Positions 46,884 to 58,437 of a stretch of DNA of 64,000 bases are shown here, piece by piece. The stretch spans positions 136,633,872-136,697,871 of the forward strand of contig NC_079312.1 of the NCBI RefSeq assembly GCF_029931775.1. Direction: 5' to 3'. Every line of letters begins with the position of its first letter. The first letter of the stretch is position 1. The notes beneath the pieces are model-generated. The model worked only from the letters and a program-made list of their open reading frames with translations. It made no database searches and was not told where the DNA came from. The position numbers and the translations under genes are program-made. This DNA is from Euleptes europaea (Eukaryota; Chordata; Lepidosauria; Squamata; Sphaerodactylidae).

Positions 46884-47333
46884 CAGGGGTGGGGAAGCCT
46901 TTTTTCTGCCAAGGGCCATTTGGAGATTTATAACATCATTCGCGGGCCGTACAAAAGGATCAGCTTAAAAATTAGTCTGCTGTATTTGGTCACACATTTA
47001 GCCAAGAGGCATGACCGGAGATGGGCTCAGAGCTTCTGCCATGTAGAGCGACTCGCTTTTGAGCAGATCGCCAGTTTTAGATCCTTCTGAGCTAGAGATC
47101 TACCAGGACCCACGAAGGTGGAAACTATTAGATAAGTGCGTGTTGTATATGAATGCTGGTTAATTAACCAGCATTCATATAAAACATGAATTTATCTAAT
47201 AGTTTGCATCATGGCTACTTGGGTGGAAACTTTCGCATATAGCGAGAATGATAAAAACAGGACCTACGAAGGGCCAGACAAAATGATTTTGCGGGCCTTA
47301 TACACCCCCCGGGCCTGACGTTCCCCACCTCTG
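46884..47333 (+). mobile_element. non-autonomous hAT (CAGGGGTGGGGAA ends) with inner insertion
   Basis: The ends 'caggggtggggaagcc' and 'gacgttccccacctctg' are inverted repeats. Flanks CGTTAAAG (46876-46883) and CCTTAAAG (47334-47341) differ by one base. A shorter copy is at 63611-63904. About 141 bp (47119-47259) is extra. Confidence 0.85.
47119..47259. mobile_element. unidentified 141 bp insertion with 13 bp target repeat
   Basis: Flanked by GGACCCACGAAGG (47106-47118) and GGACCTACGAAGG (47260-47272), one mismatch, inside the hAT. It contains an 84 bp palindrome (47122-47205) centred on GGTTAATTAACC and ends 'gataaaaaca'. The family is unknown. Confidence 0.65.
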
Positions 47334-47724
47334 CCTTAAAGAAACTCCATATATGAGGCTGGGCAGAAGAGTCTTGAGCATTTTTTAAAAGGAGAACCCC
47401 ATGAAAATGGAGAAGGAAAGCCCCCCCTCCAGTCTATACGTTATCTTTGAGGAGTGTTATTTAAACAAGAGGATACCCGGTCACTCTTTCAAAGGTCGAG
47501 CTGCTTGTGGAGAGATTTTGGAGTTGAAAATTTGCAAGGCATAATGTGAGGCGTCTTTTCTTTTTAGCTCCTGGTGTTGCTATTCTCTCGTTCTTTCTCT
47601 TATTTTTAAACAAACGAGGAAGGACCTGATAACTAGAAATGCAACTGGTGCATTCTGAATTGTGGACTTCTCCAACGGCTTCTAATGGCTAGGATTAAAG
47701 TAGACAAACAGTAGACTATTAGCT

Positions 47725-47905
47725 CAGTCGAGTGGTGTAGTGTTGAATTCTGGACCAGAAAGCCCTGGGTTCAAACCTCTGCCCTGTCACAAAGATTTCT
47801 GATTGACCAAGTCTGTCTCCAGGGGTTACTGTGAGGCTAACATGGGACAACCTCTTGTATGTTACCTCAACATTTTTGAAGGAAGAACGACATGAATAAA
47901 ATGCA
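47725..47905 (+). mobile_element. SINE, diverged, plus strand
   Basis: Head 'gagtggtgtagtgttgaatt', B box GGGTTCAAACC, body 'gtgaggctaacatgggacaa'. Confidence 0.65.
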
Positions 47906-49377
47906 GCTGGGTGCCATTCTGGATAAAGCGTGGGAGTAAAGCAAGTGGGTGCAGAGAACCAGGCTACCTGGGTTGGGTTGTTGGTTCTGTGAAGGGCTTC
48001 CCTACTTTGCCCAAGTGGTGATAATAGAATATACAGACCGGGCAAGAATTGGTGGGCTACAAAGTAGCCAGGAGGAAGGGTTGCTTGTTTGTCCCCACCT
48101 ATGAAAATAGGAAAAGGTCAACTGCTCTGGGGATTTTGAGCCGGGGTGCAATAACTTTCCTGGCTAAGGGTGGAGAAATACGGAATCCATAGAATGCAGA
48201 TGACCTAACCAAATGCCATATTTGGCACTGTGTAACCCCCCTCCCCCCAGCAAAACTGGTGCTTTCTCTGCTTATCCAGCCCCCACACCCTGCGTGACCT
48301 GGATAATTCTGGCCAGTCTGCATAATTTCTGATCCAGTTTTAAAGAAATGTGTATGAGTCTCCCATCAAATCTTCATCTGTCAGACTAAGGATCTCAATA
48401 ATTTGTTCCTGAAAGCTGGCTGTGGAAAATTTTTAGAATTTTAAAATTGGTTGTGGCTTAATTTGAGAAGTATTCCAGGGCACAGTAACTGCAAGCAAGA
48501 CATGAACTCACCAGCTGTGTGGGGATAGGGCTCCGTTTAGGAGAGGAATACGGCCCTTCCAGTACATCTCTTGATCATATCCCTGCTCTTGCATTTCCCC
48601 CTATATTCTGTATGTATGACTTACAGTTCCTGTTTGTTACTATTTTACCTATATAAAAAATTTTATTGCAGTCTTTGACCAGTATAACAAACGTTATCAC
48701 AAGATTTAACAAAAGTCCCAGATTTAAAACAATGATTCAGTACAACAGAAGAATAAAAGTCTACAGCTTGCTTTACTGTCGTTCCCCTGAGTCTTACATA
48801 TCCCGAGGCAAAATTTAGCAGCTTGTCTGGATGCCCAGGGATTTTTATCAGACAGTAAGTTTTCCAATTTAATTTCATCGGATTCGCCCAGAAAGGCTGA
48901 TACTATTTTACCTACAACCGGAAAGGGTGAAGAACAAGGAAATTATATATACATATTTCCTAGGAACAAGGGCAACTGAATTAAGTGGAGTTTACTTTTG
49001 AGTAAGCATGCCTGCAAGTGGACTCACCCACCACTGCAAAGCATGTAGGGGTTGTGGATCCTAGCAATGATAGGATCCAAGGCAAGCTCTTAAACCATCC
49101 CCAGTCAATCCAAGCCTCTGTCTTGTGCCAAGAGAAACAGTTGCTCTTTGCAGTTACCTCCCTTTGCCATTTAAAGTCACACCTCTTATGCTCGAACTGC
49201 ACTGTTTGTTATGGGACCATGTGAGCCTCTTGAGACAGATCCAGTCACTCCTTCTAGCCACCTCGATAATCCTGCCTACTTCTTGAAGAAGAGTGAATCA
49301 TACAGAATACCTTTGGGCCTTTCAAGTCTGACTGGACTGCTCTATAACTTGTTTGCCGCTCTCAGGGGTTTGTCTGT
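47906..49377. other. GPRC5C putative intron 1, no exon recognised
   Basis: I see no exon or repeat that I can name. Confidence 0.4.
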
Positions 49378-49635
49378 GATTTATTATTTATTTAGTACAT
49401 TTTTAATACCACCTTTCCTCTAAGGAGCCCTTTCCTCTAAGGAGCCCACAATGACACACTGTTTTTGTGCTCCTCCACTTTATCCTGAAAAAAACCCTGC
49501 AAGGTTGGTTAAACTGAAAGTGTGTGTGTGTGACTGGCTCAAAGTCACCCAGCAATTTTCATGGCACAGCGGGAATTTGAAATTGGATCTTCTAGATCCT
49601 AGTCCATTGTGCTTAACCCCCTACGCCACTGTAGA
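49378..49635 (-). mobile_element. SINE, diverged, minus strand
   Basis: The reversed tail begins 'tttattatttatttagtac', the body 'aaagtcacccagcaatttt', and the reversed head 'cttaaccccctacgccactg'. A short 'cctttcctctaaggagccc' duplication lies near 49420. Confidence 0.75.
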
Positions 49636-49993
49636 GGTAGCATTTTATTCATGACTTTTCTGATCACTTTTTGCCTTTTGAAAGGTGAGCCCAGAATATG
49701 CATAAAGCATGTGTGGAAAGTACTTATTTTGTCATCTTTAAATGCAGTGATATATGATCTATCCAAATGCCTGGTGCTTAATATGAGAGACTAATGGAGA
49801 CGCTGAACAAAGAAATGTACATTAAAAATGTACTTTGCCTCATGAGCTGGCACAGAAACCAGATGTCAGAACTGTCTCTTTCACAGTAGCACCTTATTCT
49901 TCTTCCTTCAAACTGTGTCTCCACGAGTTACTTGATGTCACATGGTGTTAATTGGGAGTTACTGCAAAATGCAGAGCTGTGAAGTTGCCTTTC

Positions 49994-50145
49994 ACTGTTG
50001 GTCCCTCTAGCTCAATATTGCCTGCTCTTATTAGCAGTGGCTGCCCAGCAGGGGAGGGTCTTTTCCAGTCCTCCAACCTGAGATGCTACTGGCTGAACCT
50101 GGGATCTTTGCCATGCAAAGTGTGTGCTTTACCACTGAGCAAGAT
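49994..50145 (-). mobile_element. SINE (CTCAGTGG-type), old, minus strand
   Basis: The reversed head 'tgtgtgctttaccactgagc' and B box region 'gctgaacctgggatctttgc' match the 13690-13908 family. Confidence 0.7.
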
Positions 50146-50167
50146 TTGAATATTGGGTTAGTGTTAA

Positions 50168-50372
50168 CCAATATGGTGTCATGGTTAGAGTAGAATTGGG
50201 GAGATCTGGGTTCAAATCCCCACTCTGCTGTGAATCTAATTGGGTGGCCTTGAGACAATTGCTCTCTTTCAGCACAATCTACCTCATAGGGTTATTGCAA
50301 GGATAAAATTGAACTTTGGAGAGCCATGTACCTTGTCCTCAGTTCCTCAGAGAAAGGGTGGGATAAAAATGT
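50168..50372 (+). mobile_element. SINE (GGTGT..GGTTAGAG-type), plus strand
   Basis: Head 'tatggtgtcatggttagagt', B box GGGTTCAAATCCC, body 'tgggtggccttgagacaatt', tail 'gggtgggataaaaatgt'. Confidence 0.8.
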
Positions 50373-50702
50373 CCTAAGTTAGATCAAACCCAAAGTAATG
50401 TTGGGCATTACCAAAAGAAGTAGCAAATGCTCAACCAGAATATGGTATAAACAGGAAGGAAAAGGATAAAACGTGACCTATGGTCTAGTGAGCCAGTAGT
50501 AATGTCCTCGCAAGTAAGCCTCATGCCTCTTCTCTTTTATAATTCCCACTGGGGCTTCTGCAGCTGTAGAAGTTGGCTGGTTAATGTTGAGTAAATATTG
50601 TTTGTCAGCATGAGGGGGTAGTAGAGCAGGGCTCTGCCAGAGATGGCATCAAGGGAAGCTTACGCCTTTTTTGGAGTGTGCAAGGAAACGGGATAGAGTA
50701 CA

Positions 50703-50873
50703 CGCACAAGGCTGCCTTCTACTGAGACACAAACCATCAAGAACAGTGGTGTCTACTCTGACTAGCAGTGGCCCTTCAGGATTTTGGGTAGAGACCTTTT
50801 CTCATCACTTACTGAATCATCCTTTTAACTGGAGATACTGGGTACTGAACCTGTTACTCTACCACTGATCCCC
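50703..50873 (-). mobile_element. SINE (CTCAGTGG-type), old, minus strand
   Basis: 'ggctgccttctactgagaca', 'cttttaactggagatactgg' and 'ctgttactctaccactgatc' match the reversed family sequence. Confidence 0.75.
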
Positions 50874-52346
50874 GGCTTATCTCCTAAAGGGTGTGCAGAG
50901 AAATGCGTGGTCAGGAGTTACACGCTGTACCAGGGAGTGGTGAAAAGGAGCAAGGAATGCTCATGCCATAATATTGCATCCGCCCTCATCTTGCCTCTGT
51001 CCAGCTGATAATTATCTCTTATTTCCCTGCATCATGAGAGACCACCATAATGCTAAGAAAATGAAAGGGCAAACTACAGCAGGGAGCTGTAGTTCCCGTT
51101 CTGTGACTGAGGGTCCATTTCATGACTATTGGGCATATGGTAGCCATAGGCAAAGCACCAGGGAAGCGTGTATATGATGGTTCCCCGCCTGTAGCAATTC
51201 AGTCATCACCCTCTTCTACACTGAGCATATAGGTTCCAGTGCACATTTGGAAGGATTAGAGAAATGTCACCCCCCCCCCAACCCATGTTGAAACCCAAAC
51301 CTTGTGTGTGGCAATGGTTTGGTAGCCACCCCGTGCAGCCTGTGAGCATCCTGATGATTATGTGGGCAGGCGGTTAAGCCTTAGGTGACTCAAAAGTTTG
51401 TGGTTTTCTCCTCTGAGAAAGATGATGGAGTGAGCCTCCTCAAGGAGTAAGCAAGGTAATAAATCTGCATGTCTCCTGGAAGTGTAGCTTTTTATAGTTA
51501 CTTGAAAGGATTGGCAAAAACAAAACAAAAACAGAATTGAGCTGCACCACAAATCAGTGACTTTCAGAGTGAAGAGCAGCTATCATTCCTTGCACGACAC
51601 TGTTCTACACAGAAAAATAAATGAAGGCGGGATCCTCAGAGCCGCAGTGATCATTCCCTAACCTCCAAAATTCTTCTGGGATGTGGTCCTTCCCCATACA
51701 ACTTAATGCAATGTATTATAAAACCATGCTTTAAAAAAGAAATAACGTTAACATCTCAGCTCTAGGGTTGTTTTTCCCCCCTTTATAACCAAAGAATGTT
51801 TTGCGTGTGTTTTTTGTTGAAAGCTGAGATGCTCACAAATGCATTTGTGAGTTTTGTGGTTTAATGCTTAAATGGCTAAACTGTGAGGATTAAAGTGGGT
51901 ACTATAACAACCCAGCCAGTTGACATTGCAGGAAATAATTTTAGTTGGAGTGCATGTACTGAAACAAGACACCTGGGCTGACCTCCAGTCACATGACAAA
52001 TAAATGAAAGCACCAATAAGCCTTTGACAGTGAGTAGCTGTTCAAGTTGGTTTGGCACTTCCATCCCCAAGGCAGCACTTGAATGCCTTTAAAGCTCTGT
52101 CCATTTACACAACACCAGACAGAACTGTTTAGCTTTGGCAAGGTGGTAAAATTACTTCAAGACGGGGAGTGTAACATCCCATGCCATAAAAAACTATCTG
52201 AGTTTGGTGACCAAAAAACACACATTTCCCCCATGATAATCTGTGTAAATTTGGGAGTGAGGAGAGTTCTCCAATTGACTTCCATATAATTAAATTTGGG
52301 GAGCTGAAAAATGGGAAAGATCATTTAATCTAATGACCTCCTCTGA
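50874..52346. other. GPRC5C putative intron 1, no exon recognised
   Basis: No recognisable element. A poly-C tract lies at about 51269-51277. Confidence 0.4.
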
Positions 52347-52560
52347 AGAGCCAATGTGGTATAGAGTTCAAGAGTGTCAGATTAGGATCTAGGACATCCA
52401 GGTTCAAATTCCCATTCCTCCATGGGAACTTGCTGGGTGACCTTTGGGGCAGTCACACTCTCTGAGCTTAACCTACCTCCCAAGATTGCTTGTTGTGGAG
52501 ATAAAATGGAGGAGAGGAGGTTGTAAACTGTTTTGGGAGAAACATGGGGTATAAATAAAC
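52347..52560 (+). mobile_element. SINE, plus strand
   Basis: Head 'gccaatgtggtatagagttc', B box CAGGTTCAAATTCC, body 'acttgctgggtgacctttgg', tail 'ggggtataaataaacc'. Confidence 0.8.
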
Positions 52561-53892
52561 CAGACTGCTCACACTTGTCACCCTTAACAGTGTAGCCCAT
52601 ATATACCATAATTTTTTGCTCTTGGAGAGCCCGTGCTTTCAGCTGCTGAAAATGCCGAGAGCTGCAGCTTCCCCATAGCATGGGAGATGTGGTGCCAGGA
52701 AAAGGTTTAGCTGCTACCTTTCTGTCTGAGGTACTTGGTTTGAAGAACAAATTGCATGATCAGAAGGAATATTTAAAATATTTTGGTAGAGACTGCCAAA
52801 ACGGGGGGGGGGGTGTTTGAATGAATGAATTTAGTTTTATGGCATTAGCCAGAACACTAGGGGGGTGTTGTTTTTTGGGTTGCTGTTTTTTTGCAATAAT
52901 TGAAAAGCATAGAGGACCAGTCAGGTAGCTTGCTGTTTGGCATGTGCACTGGGATTGGGGAAGATGTGTGCAGAAATAGAATGTGCACTACATACAGGGA
53001 ATGTATGGATTCCTGTGTTTGGGGCCTGAAGTAGCCCACTGCTGATTTGTGTAAAGGTAACCAGGACTGAGCATGCCCCCAAAAGTGAGTGCCAGTATAC
53101 ATGACTTGCTCGGGGAGCTGCCTCTTTAAATAAGCGAAATGAGAGAGATGGGTGAAGCAAAACTAGTTCTCACAGGCTGAAGAACAAAGCCCTAGGAAGG
53201 GGGGGACTAGCCTGTATTCCCAGCCACCAAAACAAAACCCAGATTTGGAAGGCATGTGAGAGATTTCCCCTTTTTAGGAAGTCATCTGGAATTCTCTAAG
53301 CTTGGGAACCAAGAAATGTTGAGAGGCAGCCAGGAGAAGGCCAGCCATCTGTGTGTTGATGCCCTCTCATGGGAACATGGCTGGCCAGGGAAATGTTTTA
53401 ATGGGGGAGGGACGACGACTCTGAATGGTTAATCTTTGTTTTGGTCCAACTACAGCTAAACTGTCTTGAGACGTACTGCTGCATATTGTGGAGATTGCCC
53501 CCCCCCCCCGGTGAGTGTCGTGGCCCTCAGAAAAAGCAACTGCCACACAGCCCTTCCTATCTCGGACACCCTTAGTGGCCACTGGCAGAGGGAGGGAGAG
53601 TGACTGCCAGCCTGGCCCCTTCTTTCTAGGACTCCAGTCACAGCCAGCCCTTGTGTTAGAGAGGGAATGAGGGAGAGGCCCCTTCCACTGACCTGCTTTG
53701 ACCCGTTTGTCTTTTATATATTGTTGGTTTACTTTGCTGAGTCTTTCTGTTGAGGGTAGGAAAAACAAGAGACTATAAATATGAGCAAATAATCACAAAT
53801 GTCCGCTTCCTATCTACCACCCCTCCAGAAGTGATGAGGATTCTGTAGAAAGGCATGATCAGCGTACATTATAGAGACCATGTTTTTGACAG
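52561..53892. other. GPRC5C putative intron 1, no exon recognised
   Basis: No element is identified. Homopolymer tracts lie at 52803-52813 (G) and 53498-53509 (C). Confidence 0.4.
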
Positions 53893-53990
53893 TTCCAGTG
53901 GGTAACCGTGTTAATCTGTTGCAGCCAAATAAAGCAGGAGTCTAGTAACACCTTAAAAACAAACAAAATTTATTTCAGCAAAAACCTATG
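53893..53990. mobile_element. fragment of the foldback hAT-like family
   Basis: 'ccagtgggtaaccgtgttaa' and 'agtctagtaacaccttaaaa' match the left end of 44812-45577. Confidence 0.7.
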
Positions 53991-55214
53991 TGAGTTAGAA
54001 CTCAATCAGGTGCACTACCAGAGCATAATGTACTGGACAGTGTATAGCAAAAAATAAATGCAGAACTAAAAAACAAATTCTGTACCAAGAAAAGCTGAAT
54101 TCTGTGACCTGTGTAAACTTAGGTGAATTGAGTGTCTTTGCATAAACTTTTCTTTTGCGTAATGTATTATGCTGCTGAGTCATGAAGGAAAGCAAGGAAA
54201 TATGCAAGGCGTTTTAGCCCAGTCTCCCAACTGTTTGGAACCATTATTCAACAACTACTGTGTATTTCAAGATGTTAGCAGGCATTGCCTAAATATCTTC
54301 AAGCCCATTTTTTTTTACTATAATGGCAAGAACGCTTGTTTTTTTTTTCTTGTTTTTTTTTGAAAAAGAAAAGAGATGTTCTAGGAAAGCTAAGTGTTGT
54401 GCCCAATACTATGTACTGCATCAGTCTCTTCCCCCACACACATACTTGTGTGGAATTCTGGTATACACACCCCATGTGGACCGGCCACTCACTAACTTAC
54501 AGGGAATTTTCCCAGTGGGCCGCGGTCCTGGAGGGCCACTGATAGCAAGGAGCAAGCAGACTCACACACCTACAACTCTTCCAGTTCCTCAGAGGCCTGC
54601 TTAATTCAGATCCTTCAGCAGCAATGATGACCATTGCTTCCTCCTGCATTGCTGCCATTTGGCAGTGCCCTCTGTTGGTGCTTCAAGGACTGGTCAGCTT
54701 GGTTTATTCCATGGCCATTTTCAGTTCCCTGTCTGCCCTAATACACACAGTACTGCTAATGCAACCCGTTTGCCTGTTGCATTTCTACAGTGATCTACAT
54801 TCCCACTGCCTCATAGTTCCCTCCCCTAGAAGCTGGAACCAGGGTGAGGCTGAGGAACGGCAGAAGTTCGGTTGTTCATCTGGCCAACCAGCACACTGTT
54901 GTAGCACTCTCTCCACAACTGTCTGGCCTTCTGACAACATGGGGGCAGTTGCCCCCAGATGAAAGCTAATGTTGCTGGCTCCTGGGGTGTGTGTGTGGAG
55001 GGTGAGTTGGCCTGTGGAATGATCTATTACGTTTCTAACCTTTGTTTTACTCTCCGGTTTTATTGTTTGCTACTTTGTGGACTTTTTAAATGCAGAAAAG
55101 CAACTTAAAACTTTAAAACAAATCACAGTAAAGGATGTGTGGGTGAATCAGCCCTTAATGTATGGCTGATGTTGCTGGGTCCCATGGTTGTGTCCCTCAA
55201 GTCAATATACACTT
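53991..55214. other. GPRC5C putative intron 1, no exon recognised
   Basis: No nameable element or exon is seen. Confidence 0.4.
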
Positions 55215-55410
55215 CTAGATACCAGGTGGGGCCTGGCAATTTCTAAGCTTTTCAGTTGGTCTCTAGACTGCAGAGATCAGTTCTCCTGGAGAAAATGGCT
55301 GCTTTGGAGGATGAACCGTATGGAATTATACCCTGCTGAGGTCTCTCACCAGACTTCACGCTCAAGTCTCCAGGAATTTCCCAACCCAGAGTTCGCAGTT
55401 GGATTATTGG
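55215..55410. mobile_element. GTTGCCAAC-type MITE, diverged
   Basis: 'gcagagatcagttctcctgg', 'agaaaatggctgctttggag' and 'tctccaggaatttcccaacc' are family landmarks. The termini are eroded. Confidence 0.7.
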
Positions 55411-55587
55411 GGATGGTCCTTGCGTTTGTATACCCATTGGTTGATCTATTGTAGCTGATGAATTGTTGGGTGTTTTTTAAAAAAAAAACTCTGCTGGGCC
55501 TGTGTTTAAGTAGGGGGCTCCTGGATACCTATCTGGTCTTGTCCATCTTCTCATTCACAATATAATCAGGATCATCTAATATGATAT

Positions 55588-55804
55588 AAGGTTGCCAACC
55601 TCAAGTTAGCGGATGGAGATCTCCCACTATTACAACTGATCTCCAGGTGACAGAGATCAGTTCCCCTGGAGAAAATGGCTGCTTTCAAAGGTGGACTGTA
55701 TGGCATTATACCCCATTGAAGTCCCTCTGCTCACCAAACCCTTCCCTGCTCAGGCTGCAACCACAAAATCTCCAGGTATTTCCCAACCTGCAGCTGGCGA
55801 CCCT
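55588..55804. mobile_element. GTTGCCAAC-type MITE, full length
   Basis: Begins 'taaggttgccaacctcaag' and ends 'cagctggcgacccta' with inverted termini. The middle 'atcagttcccctggagaaaa' is conserved. It is the best copy of the family here. Confidence 0.85.
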
Positions 55805-56271
55805 AATCATGTGCTAGCCATTTACATAGACCAAACCAGACTGTATATGCAAAAGATCAAATAGACACAAATCAGGAGATTAAAAATGGAAGCGTTTCAG
55901 AAACCATTGTGCCCCTGGACATTCTGAAACAGACTCAAAAGTCACCTTGATTTTGTTTTTGTTTTTAAAGTTTCCGAAAGAGAGTTTAACATGATTGTGT
56001 GTGTGTGTTGGAATTAATTTGCAGATTAGATACTATCAGGCTGGTCTCAATAGAGGCTGAGAGCAGCTAGATCATTACCCAGAAGGTCTTTTAGTGCTCA
56101 TAAACATTTAATCTGGCTTTGCTTCCTCTTCTGGGGAAAAAGTCTGACTTTTTTTAGTTGGTTTTGTTTCTGTTTGTGCTTTGCATTGTAACGTGGCACA
56201 CCTATCTCTTGCATTGCATTGCTGGGCCTTTTGGCCTCACTTTGTAATGACACCAACTGAGGATAATATTT

Positions 56272-56360
56272 CATTCATCTGACAAAGTGGGCTCTGGCCC
56301 ATGAAAGCTTATGCCACAATAGATAGGCTATTCATTAAGGTGCTGCTTTGCCAGATTCTT
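56272..56360. mobile_element. old fragment of the foldback hAT-like family
   Basis: 'gacaaagtgggctctggccc', 'atgaaagcttatgccacaat' and 'ttaaggtgctgctttgccag' match 43445-43660. Confidence 0.65.
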
Positions 56361-56671
56361 TGTTACGATTGTTTCAGTGTTGCTGTGAATTTATTTCTAT
56401 GCTTTAATCTGTGCAGGACCTTTGGGTAAAAATATAACAAGCTGCCTTATACCAAATTAGATTACTGCCCTAAGTCATGATGGAGAAATTTTCTGTATGT
56501 CCCAACGGGGTTCCAAATGATGCACTCCAAACAAAACAGCCGTTAAAGTGATTCTTTATTAAAAGTGCGAGCTGAGAAGTTCACCTAATGCAAGTAGTAA
56601 CTTGAAGACAAGGGAAGTTGTGCTAAGTTCATTATGCATAGAACTTCTATAGTTCTAATGACACCACAGCG

Positions 56672-56676
<5 letters not shown>

Positions 56677-56716
<40 letters not shown>

Positions 56717-56893
56717 AGTGCCGTCAAGTTGCTTCCGACTCATGGCGACCCTATGAATGAAAGTCCTCCAAAATGTCCTGTCTTTGACAGCCTTGCTCAG
56801 ATCTTGCAAATTGAAGGCTGTGGCTTCCTTTATTGAGTCAATCCATCTCTTGTTCGGTCTTCCTCTTTTCCTGCTGCCCTCAACTTTTCCTAG
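56677..56893 (-). mobile_element. RTE/BovB LINE 3' end with long GT tract, minus strand
   Basis: A ~38 bp (GT)n tract leads into 'taagtgccgtcaagttgctt', the reversed BovB tail. An exact 10 bp duplication CAGCGTTACT flanks it (56667-56676 and 56894-56903). About 180 bp of LINE sequence remains, 5'-truncated. Confidence 0.92.
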
Positions 56894-56903
56894 CAGCGTT
56901 ACT

Positions 56904-58016
56904 AGGGCAGAAAAAATTATATCATCCAGTTAGACGTAAGCAAGGATTGACATATAAATGCATATAAATGTAACTGTATCTAGCTTCTTGAAGCTGCAGG
57001 GAGGGATAGTCAAATTTCTACTCTGTACCCCCTTATCAGTATTCAAGGACAGATGCCTTGTCTTCTTTAGTAATTAATCTTTTTAGAGAAACAAAGCCAG
57101 CAGAAACACTGTCAGGGTACAAAGGTTCATTTTTAGCCAGAGAGGAACCCTGCAGAAAATAAAGATGGCTTCACTTATGCTAACTTAAAATTCACTCACA
57201 GTCACCACCACAGGCTAGGGATACCCAGAATGGCAAAAAGTACATTCCATATCTCAGGTGCAGGACTTCTCATGGAATGAACCCAGGGTCTTATATCTGC
57301 AAGCGCACATAAACTGTGTGTACCAAGTGAGCCAGTACCCTTCACTTAAATATCTACTACCACCAATATGTTACTCTGCTCTGAATGACTGTCAGTTAAC
57401 AGTGCTGGGGAACAATTCTAAGTAGGTCTACTTGGAAATAAGCCCAATATTATTCAGTGGGGCTTGTTCCCTCAAAAGTGCCTGTAGCACTGCAACCTCC
57501 ATTTCCTAATCCCTGCCGCAGCCTAGGACTACTGATGTGGGTGGGGGGAGAGTACTATCGGAGACCTGGACACTCTTGCTAGCTCCGGATGTGGTGTCTG
57601 GGGTTTATTTGTTTAAATTGGATGTGTTGTATTGTAAGCTGCTTTGGGTTGGAACAGCAGGGTAAACAAAATAAAATACTTAAACAAAATGAAAGTATAC
57701 AGATACTATAATTTTTTATCTCTTAGAAAGTTTCTAGCCTGTATGGTTCTGAAAATAAGTTTAAATCTATGTAGGTAATGCCTGATGATTCAGTGGAATG
57801 AGCAGGGGTGGAGACAAATATTCTGTCCCTTTAACAGAGGATTGATGGGATGTTATTTGCCAGGTGATGTTATTTACCTCCATGTCATGAAAAGCTTCAA
57901 CTGCCTGTTTCCAAACATTAAACCTCTATGAAAAGAATGGGACACTTCTCTCATTTGGCAATCCTAATTGCAAAAATTAAACCAATATGCTACAAACTCC
58001 CTTTTGTTAAAATATA
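56904..58016. other. GPRC5C putative intron 1, no exon recognised
   Basis: About 57405-57475 has fragments of the short palindromic repeat. Nothing else is recognised. Confidence 0.4.
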
Positions 58017-58313
58017 GGCCATTTATGAATGGCTGTTTCCTTGCTGTCACCCTGCCGACTACTTCTGGGCTTTGCTTTGATTATGTGCTTGCATTTTCTG
58101 ACTGTCAGAGGTTGCCTTGCTCTCTCCACGCATTTTGCCCTCATTTTCTGGATTTGTGTTTAGCCAGCATCCAGAAAACATGGGGAAAACATGCAGAAAT
58201 GCACGAGGAGAGCGAGACAACCTCTGACGGTCGAAAAATGCAAACATAATCAAAGCAAAGCCCCGAAGTAGTTGGCAGGGTGACCATGAGGAAACAGCCA
58301 TGCATAAATGGCC
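58017..58313. mobile_element. palindromic MITE (GGCCATTTATG ends) upstream of GPRC5C exon 2
   Basis: The two halves are inverted repeats over almost their whole length: 'ggccatttatgaatggctgt' at left against 'acagccatgcataaatggcc' at right. Internal landmarks such as 'ctttgctttgattatg' and 'cataatcaaagcaaag' pair. The flanks may share ATA. It ends 82 bp before the splice acceptor. Confidence 0.85.
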
Positions 58314-58437
58314 ATAGACTACACCCAGGCCTGTGCGCAACATACCTTTAATAGTTCTTAACTTTGTCCTTTTTTCCCCCTTGTTTTTTTTTAAGTTCTT
58401 TCCAAAAGTGCCAAAGAATCCTTGCCTTCTTTCCAAA

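Noticed and set aside
58333-58437. Upstream in-frame ATG extending GPRC5C by 35 residues
   Set aside because: It lies before a strong polypyrimidine tract and acceptor at 58395, so it is intronic. The signal peptide starts at the ATG at 58438.
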